NCBI GenBank assembly: GCA_026983815.1
Contig: JALSTJ010000240.1
Coordinates: forward strand, 1-10,686
Source: Flavobacteriales bacterium
GTDB taxonomy: Bacteria; Bacteroidota; Bacteroidia; Flavobacteriales; Flavobacteriaceae
DNA length: 10,686 nt
Reading direction: 5' to 3'
Of the stretch, positions 7,315 through 10,686 are shown in pieces. Each line of letters begins with the position of its first letter. The stretch's first letter is position 1. Made by a program: the position numbers and the translations under genes. Under the pieces are notes generated by a model. That model made no database searches, had not been told where the DNA came from, and saw nothing but the letters and a program-made list of their open reading frames with translations.

Positions 7315-7821
7315 ATGGGACTATTAAACTCAATTAAAAAAATTTTCGGTAAAGTAGAAGAAAAAACCGAAGAAATTGTAAAAGAATCTAGCGAATATAT
7401 AGAACAAGCTACAAAAAAAGCCGGTGAAAAATTTGAAGAAATTTCAGAAGATCTTAAAGAAAAAACTGCTGACTTACAAGAGGATTTAGGAGAAAAACTA
7501 AAAGACGTCAAAGAAAAAGCTTCGGAAATTACTGAAGATTTGGGACAAAAGCTCAATGAAGTAAAAGATGATTTGGTTGAAAACACCAAAGGATTGCAAG
7601 ACAAAACCAAAGAAGTTGTAAATAATCTTACGGAAAAGGGTAAAGAACTTAAGGATGATTTAATGGAAAATACTGAAGATATCCGTCAAAAAGCAAGTGA
7701 ATTGGCTGATAAAGCAAGTGATAAAATATCTGATTTGGCAGAAGATGTCAAAGCCAAATTAAATCCGGAAGATGAATTGGAAAATGATGCTGAAATTGTT
7801 GATGAAACCGATAAAGAATAA
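7315..7821 (+). CDS. LEA/YtxH-like amphipathic helical repeat protein
   Basis: The 168-residue product is almost wholly charged alpha-helix. It has no Cys, no signal peptide and no membrane span. Lys, Glu and Asp dominate, with Leu/Ile/Val at regular positions. An 18-residue unit repeats from residue 48 to about 137: blocks 48-65, 66-83, 84-101, 102-119 and 120-137. It is clearest in the first two (KEKTADLQEDLGEKLKDV and KEKASEITEDLGQKLNEV). Eighteen residues are five turns of alpha-helix, so each block presents the same face. The N-terminus MGLLNSIKKIFGKV resembles an amphipathic membrane-touching helix, and the C-terminal 20 residues are strongly acidic. Such composition occurs in LEA-like, YtxH-like and apolipoprotein-like proteins linked to desiccation, osmotic or membrane stress, but no specific family is assigned. 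It is followed by the arsC-like gene after 6 bp, so both are probably co-translated. Confidence 0.8.
   Translation: MGLLNSIKKIFGKVEEKTEEIVKESSEYIEQATKKAGEKFEEISEDLKEKTADLQEDLGEKLKDVKEKASEITEDLGQKLNEVKDDLVENTKGLQDKTKEVVNNLTEKGKELKDDLMENTEDIRQKASELADKASDKISDLAEDVKAKLNPEDELENDAEIVDETDKE
7456..7725 (+). repeat. Five imperfect 54-bp coding repeats
   Basis: Units start at 7456, 7510, 7564, 7618 and 7672, each encoding 18 residues of the helical protein. Units 1 and 2 share the KEK....EDLG.KL..V pattern. Units 3 to 5 are more divergent and keep mainly the hydrophobic/charged spacing. This suggests old internal duplication, or convergent selection on an amphipathic helix. Confidence 0.6.
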
Positions 7822-7827
7822 AAATAT

Positions 7828-8202
7828 ATGAACAAAATAATTGTTTGGCACAATCCCAGATGTAGAAAAAGTCGTGAAGGATTAAAAAAAGTTGAAGAGA
7901 TTGCCAGTAAAAAGAATCTTGAGGTGGAAATTAGAAAATATTTAGACAATCCACCCGATGTTTCGAAGCTCAAAGAAGTTTTGAAAAAATTGAACATGAA
8001 CCCCATTGAGCTAATCCGTACCAAGGAAGCAATCTGGAAAGAAATATTCAAAAATGATTATAAACAAGGGAAATTAGATGATAATCAATTGATCTTAGCC
8101 ATGCATGATAATCCGAAGCTAATTGAAAGACCTATTGTAATTTTTGGTGATCAAGCCGTATTGGCCAGACCGGCCGAAAAAGTTTTGGAATTGTTCAAAT
8201 AA
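7828..8202 (+). CDS. arsC: ArsC/Spx-family thioredoxin-fold protein, arsenate reductase (glutaredoxin)-like
   Basis: This is a 124-residue cytoplasmic protein of the ArsC family with a thioredoxin-like fold. The start HNPRCRKSREGL puts the catalytic cysteine at residue 12, as in the glutaredoxin-dependent arsenate reductases, and it is the only cysteine in the protein. Arg64, Arg101 (in LIERPIV) and Arg114 (in LARPAE) occupy the positions of the three oxyanion-binding arginines of E. coli ArsC (60, 94, 107). The enzyme would reduce arsenate to arsenite via glutathione/glutaredoxin or an equivalent thiol. No arsR, arsB or acr3 gene is nearby, and the partner here is a stress-type helical protein, so the physiological substrate is uncertain. 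A YffB-like or other ArsC-fold redox role is possible. ATG at 7828 lies 6 bp after the previous stop, and a strong terminator follows. Family membership is clear; the reaction is less so. Confidence 0.85.
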   Translation: MNKIIVWHNPRCRKSREGLKKVEEIASKKNLEVEIRKYLDNPPDVSKLKEVLKKLNMNPIELIRTKEAIWKEIFKNDYKQGKLDDNQLILAMHDNPKLIERPIVIFGDQAVLARPAEKVLELFK

Positions 8203-8222
8203 ATTATTTTTTGACAAACTTT

Positions 8223-8255
8223 AAAATCCCATGTCTATGACTTGGGATTTTTTTT
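8223..8255 (+). terminator. Intrinsic terminator after arsC-like gene
   Basis: A perfect 8-bp stem (AAATCCCA at 8224-8231 with TGGGATTT at 8243-8250), extended by an A-T pair outside and a GTC/GAC pairing inside, ends in a run of eight T residues (8248-8255). It closes the transcript about 20 bp after the arsC stop. Read from the opposite strand it has a short T run (ATTTTAAAG), so it might also stop the converging deformylase transcript weakly. Confidence 0.85.
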
Positions 8256-8307
8256 GTTATAAAACCTGAGTTGAGTTCAATATAAGAAAAAATATTTTTT
8301 ATCATAA

Positions 8308-8370
8308 ATTATTGATTCTGGATTAATTATTTAAATATTCAAAAAAATTCAATTTGATTTAATCAATAAT
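8308..8370. repeat. 10-bp inverted repeat in the convergent intergenic gap
   Basis: ATTATTGATT (8308-8317) is perfectly complementary to AATCAATAAT (8361-8370), with a 43-bp, very AT-rich spacer. It lies between the converging arsC and deformylase transcripts, where nothing else is recognisable between 8256 and 8414. Chance is plausible at this base composition. Confidence 0.3.
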
Positions 8371-8414
8371 GTATTTTGTTTTGTTTCTTGCATCTAACTC
8401 TGTTTAAAAAGTTT

Positions 8415-9059
8415 TTATTTCTCAATTTTATGCCTTGGTCCTCGTTTGATTTCTTTCATCAAATGGTCAATAAACAAAATACCGTTCAGATGGTCAATTT
8501 CGTGTTGAAAAATGGCGGCTGTAAAATCTTCAACCATTTCGCATTTATGTTCGCCTTTCGGATTATCATACTGAAAAAAGATGGCATAAGAACGATCAGT
8601 GGTTGTTGCTCGAAAATCGGGGATGGATAAACATCCTTCGGGGACATCTTGTTTTAGTTTGGAATATTTAGTAATTACCGGATTATAGTAAACTTCAAAA
8701 GGCACGCCGGGCTTGTCCAAACGTTGCACCCAAATAATACGTTTGAGTATTCCGACTTGTGGAGCGGCAATTCCCACACCTCTATGGGCAGAATCTTTTA
8801 CGGTAGCCAATAAGCGCTTGGAAAAAAATTGTAATAAAGTATCATTGGGATTTACCTTAAAAGATTTGCTAGGCGTTCTAAGCAAAATAGAATCTTGTTT
8901 ATTGGTAATTAGCCAAACCCGCATAGGTTCGTTGGCTTTTCCGGACAAAATCAATTGTTTTTCTCGTTCGTCAAAAATACTTTTTTTGTAAGCAATTTTT
9001 TGTTGACTTCCACAAGAAACCAATAAAATTCCTAAGAAAAATGGGTATAAATATTTCAC
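8415..9059 (-). CDS. Lipoprotein-type peptide deformylase (predicted extracytoplasmic)
   Basis: From GTG at 9059 the product has 214 residues and begins MKYLYPFFLGILLVSCGS. This is a short lipoprotein signal peptide with lipobox LVSC and lipidated Cys16. A peptide deformylase domain follows (about 46-205) with all three signatures intact: GVGIAAPQ (94-101), EGCLS (141-145) and HEIDH (186-190). The metal ligands Cys143, His186 and His190 and the catalytic Glu187 are present. Deformylases normally remove the formyl group from new proteins in the cytoplasm, so a membrane-anchored form outside the cytoplasm is unusual; its substrate is unknown. The residues after Cys16 (GSQQK) are not the acidic surface-export signal seen in some Flavobacteriia, suggesting a periplasm-facing position. 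The frame extends to a TTG at 9083, but GTG gives the clean signal peptide and a 4-nt GTGA overlap with the preceding carbonic-anhydrase-like gene. It is the last gene of the unit. Confidence 0.88.
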   Translation of the reverse strand: MKYLYPFFLGILLVSCGSQQKIAYKKSIFDEREKQLILSGKANEPMRVWLITNKQDSILLRTPSKSFKVNPNDTLLQFFSKRLLATVKDSAHRGVGIAAPQVGILKRIIWVQRLDKPGVPFEVYYNPVITKYSKLKQDVPEGCLSIPDFRATTTDRSYAIFFQYDNPKGEHKCEMVEDFTAAIFQHEIDHLNGILFIDHLMKEIKRGPRHKIEK

Positions 9060-9454
9060 AATTTTATCTTTTTTACTTTCCAATTTTTATCTACCCACAA
9101 ACCGACGATATCATCCAAATCATAATTCCATTTTTTTATACGTTTAACGGCTTTTTTAATTTGTTTGATTTGCACGGCTTTTTTTTCCGGATTTCCGGCA
9201 CAATCAAAATGTCCTACTACAAAAATATGTCGCGAATGATGTTTGTTAATGGAAATATCCATTCTGTATTTTATGGCTTCAACCAAAGCTTTCGGTTTGT
9301 TTTCCGCTAGTATTTTTATGGGTCCGGCTTCGGTAATCATATCGGGATAATCAATATCATAATTTTCTATAATCCATTCCAAAACGGGTAATTGTGTGCG
9401 TCCATCCATACAATTGATGACTGTTGCAAATTTGTCAATATCCAAATATTTCAT
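9056..9454 (-). CDS. Short beta-carbonic anhydrase-like protein
   Basis: The 132-residue soluble product has the two zinc-site motifs of beta-carbonic anhydrases: CMDGR at 15-19 (Cys15 ligand, Asp17-Arg19 dyad) and HFDC at 82-85 (His82 and Cys85 ligands) in the strand VVGHFDCAGNP. It is much shorter than classical beta-enzymes (about 200 residues) and fits the compact carbonic-anhydrase-like families that share this site. Interconversion of CO2 and bicarbonate in the cytoplasm is therefore likely but not certain. The C-terminal third is rich in Lys and Trp and has no recognisable feature. ATG at 9454 lies 12 bp after the antiporter gene, and its TGA overlaps the GTG of the deformylase gene, so the three are probably one operon. 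With an Na+/H+ antiporter next door, a role in pH or bicarbonate balance is a reasonable inference. Confidence 0.82.
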   Translation of the reverse strand: MKYLDIDKFATVINCMDGRTQLPVLEWIIENYDIDYPDMITEAGPIKILAENKPKALVEAIKYRMDISINKHHSRHIFVVGHFDCAGNPEKKAVQIKQIKKAVKRIKKWNYDLDDIVGLWVDKNWKVKKIKL

Positions 9455-9466
9455 CTATATTGTATT

Positions 9467-10686
9467 TTATATTTCTTCTTTGATTTCCTGTTCTTCTTTT
9501 TTGAGTTTTTTTACAACCTTTGAAACACTTAATCCTTGAATCAAGATAGAAAAGATAACGATAACATAAGTCAAAACCAATATTAAATTTTTATATGGAT
9601 TATTCGGTAAACTCAATGCCAAAGCTATGGAAATTCCTCCTCGTAATCCCGCCCAAGTCATTAAGATATCAGTATGTGGGATAAATTTTATCTTTTTTTC
9701 AAAATAAAATAAAAGCGGTTTGATAGCCAAAAATCTGCTGAAAAGCACAATAACGATTGCCAGTAATCCCATAAAAACGTATTTGGGAACAAAATCGATA
9801 ATCAATAGTTCCATTCCTATCATTACAAAAAGAATAATGTTTAGAATTACATCGGTAAGTTCCCAAAATTTATCGACATAAGCTTCGGTGATTTCGCTCA
9901 TAGCATTTTGTCTTACACGGTCTGTGCCTATCATCAAACCTGCGGTAACCATTGCCAAAGGCGCCGAAACGTGCAAATGATGAGCCAAGAGCGTTCCCCC
10001 CATAACCGTTGCCAAGGTTGCCAAAACTTCGGTATCAAAACTATCGATGGCTTTCATCATTTGATAGGTAATCCAACCGATGATCAATCCCAATAAAATA
10101 CCCCCGACGACTTCTACCCCGAACAACTTTGCTACTTGCAAAAATTCCAATTTATCTATTCCTTTCTTGGCTATATTCAGAATGGTAAGGAAAATCACTA
10201 CACCTACGCCGTCATTAAACAAAGATTCTCCTACGATAATCGTTTCGATTTTTTTATCTATTTTGGCTTTTTTCATAATACCTAAAACTGCTATGGGATC
10301 CGTTGGAGAAATTAAAGCTCCAAATAAGAGTGCATAGATAAATTCGATTTTTAAACCCAATAAATTCAAAGCCAAGTATATCAATCCTCCTACTAAAAAT
10401 GTTGAAATAATCGTGCTGATTACGGCAAAGGCGAAAACCGGTCGGCTGAGTTCTTTGAGTTTGGGCACATTGGTATGTAATGCGCCGGCAAAAAGCATAA
10501 AACTCAGCATCATATCCAATAAAACTTCGGAAAAATCGATACTGCCGATGAGTTCTTTTTGGTGTTGTAAAAATTCGGGAAAAACAAAAGAAGAAAGGAT
10601 TGTCAAAAGTGTAAAAATAATGGATATCAACATCAATCCGATGGTGGTAGGCAATTTTAAATATTTTTCGTTGATATATCCGAAAA
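9467..10686 (-). CDS. CPA1-family Na+(K+)/H+ antiporter, 5' end beyond right edge
   Basis: The frame is open to the right window edge. In-frame codons before the TTG at 10654 read FGYINEKYLK, the expected continuation before LPTTIGLMLI, so the TTG is not the start and the N-terminus lies outside. The visible 405 residues contain roughly a dozen hydrophobic segments. Counting from the first visible Phe, CPA1 hallmarks are SPTDP (126-130), GESLFNDGVG (152-161, with the Asn157-Asp158 pair) and GLRGG (346-350). An Asn-Asp pair at this site is typical of electroneutral NhaP-type exchangers, in contrast to the Asp-Asp of electrogenic CPA2 members. The protein would exchange cytoplasmic Na+ or K+ for H+ across the inner membrane. 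No cytosolic TrkA/CNBD regulatory domain follows; the tail ends in a charged 15-residue stretch. It is the first visible gene of the antiporter-carbonic anhydrase-deformylase unit. Ion specificity cannot be read from sequence. Confidence 0.93.
   Translation of the reverse strand, partial: FGYINEKYLKLPTTIGLMLISIIFTLLTILSSFVFPEFLQHQKELIGSIDFSEVLLDMMLSFMLFAGALHTNVPKLKELSRPVFAFAVISTIISTFLVGGLIYLALNLLGLKIEFIYALLFGALISPTDPIAVLGIMKKAKIDKKIETIIVGESLFNDGVGVVIFLTILNIAKKGIDKLEFLQVAKLFGVEVVGGILLGLIIGWITYQMMKAIDSFDTEVLATLATVMGGTLLAHHLHVSAPLAMVTAGLMIGTDRVRQNAMSEITEAYVDKFWELTDVILNIILFVMIGMELLIIDFVPKYVFMGLLAIVIVLFSRFLAIKPLLFYFEKKIKFIPHTDILMTWAGLRGGISIALALSLPNNPYKNLILVLTYVIVIFSILIQGLSVSKVVKKLKKEEQEIKEEI

Noticed and set aside
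7266..8051. Ser/Phe-rich minus-strand frames opposite the helical-repeat and arsC genes
   Set aside because: They arise as complements of Lys/Glu codons; the plus-strand genes have clear motifs and regular starts.
9059..9083. TTG at 9083 as the deformylase start
   Set aside because: It adds eight residues (LESKKDKI) before a clean signal peptide and destroys the 4-nt GTGA overlap arrangement; GTG 9059 fits better.
10652..10654. TTG at 10654 as the antiporter start
   Set aside because: Codons upstream stay open and encode FGYINEKYLK, the normal continuation of this transporter family, so the real start is outside the window.

Overview
This window is AT-rich chromosomal DNA that looks like a member of Bacteroidota, most likely class Flavobacteriia. 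Three things point there. TAnnTTTG-type -7 promoter elements sit upstream of several genes. Shine-Dalgarno sequences are essentially absent before start codons. The proteins (NusA without C-terminal acidic repeats, an IF-2 with a long Lys/Glu linker, a lipoprotein-type peptide deformylase) have the style of that group. I made no database comparison, so the genus is unknown.

Layout. The left part (1-4890) reads on the minus strand and is the conserved translation/transcription operon rimP-nusA-infB, with a TAnnTTTG promoter element at 4882-4889 and a terminator-like hairpin in its leader. It is followed by the 5' part of a DUF486 small membrane protein gene that runs off the left edge. The middle part (4964-8202) reads on the plus strand in three probable units: a tandem universal stress protein with a membrane zinc metallopeptidase, ended by a hairpin terminator; upp (uracil salvage); and a helical 18-residue-repeat stress-type protein with an ArsC/Spx-fold reductase-like gene, ended by a second terminator. 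The right part (8415-10686) reads on the minus strand and converges on the middle part: a CPA1 Na+/H+ antiporter (5' end beyond the right edge), a short beta-carbonic-anhydrase-like protein and a peptide deformylase with a lipoprotein signal peptide. These three are tightly packed, with a 12-nt gap and then a 4-nt GTGA overlap.

How the genes work together. RimP matures the 30S subunit, NusA controls elongation and termination of transcription, and IF-2 starts translation. The plus-strand genes are mainly stress and salvage functions. The antiporter plus carbonic anhydrase would fit cytoplasmic pH and bicarbonate balance, which is inference from gene order.

Three starts are corrected here. 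rimP starts at 4818, because the longer TTG-initiated frame begins inside the promoter element. The deformylase starts at GTG 9059. The antiporter frame stays open through the right edge, so its N-terminus is outside the window. No tRNA, rRNA, CRISPR array, insertion sequence, prophage or defence system was seen. The window is mostly ordinary core genome, and I did not find a clearly new multi-gene system. The most interesting items are the predicted extracytoplasmic deformylase and its operon, and the hairpin in the nusA operon leader.
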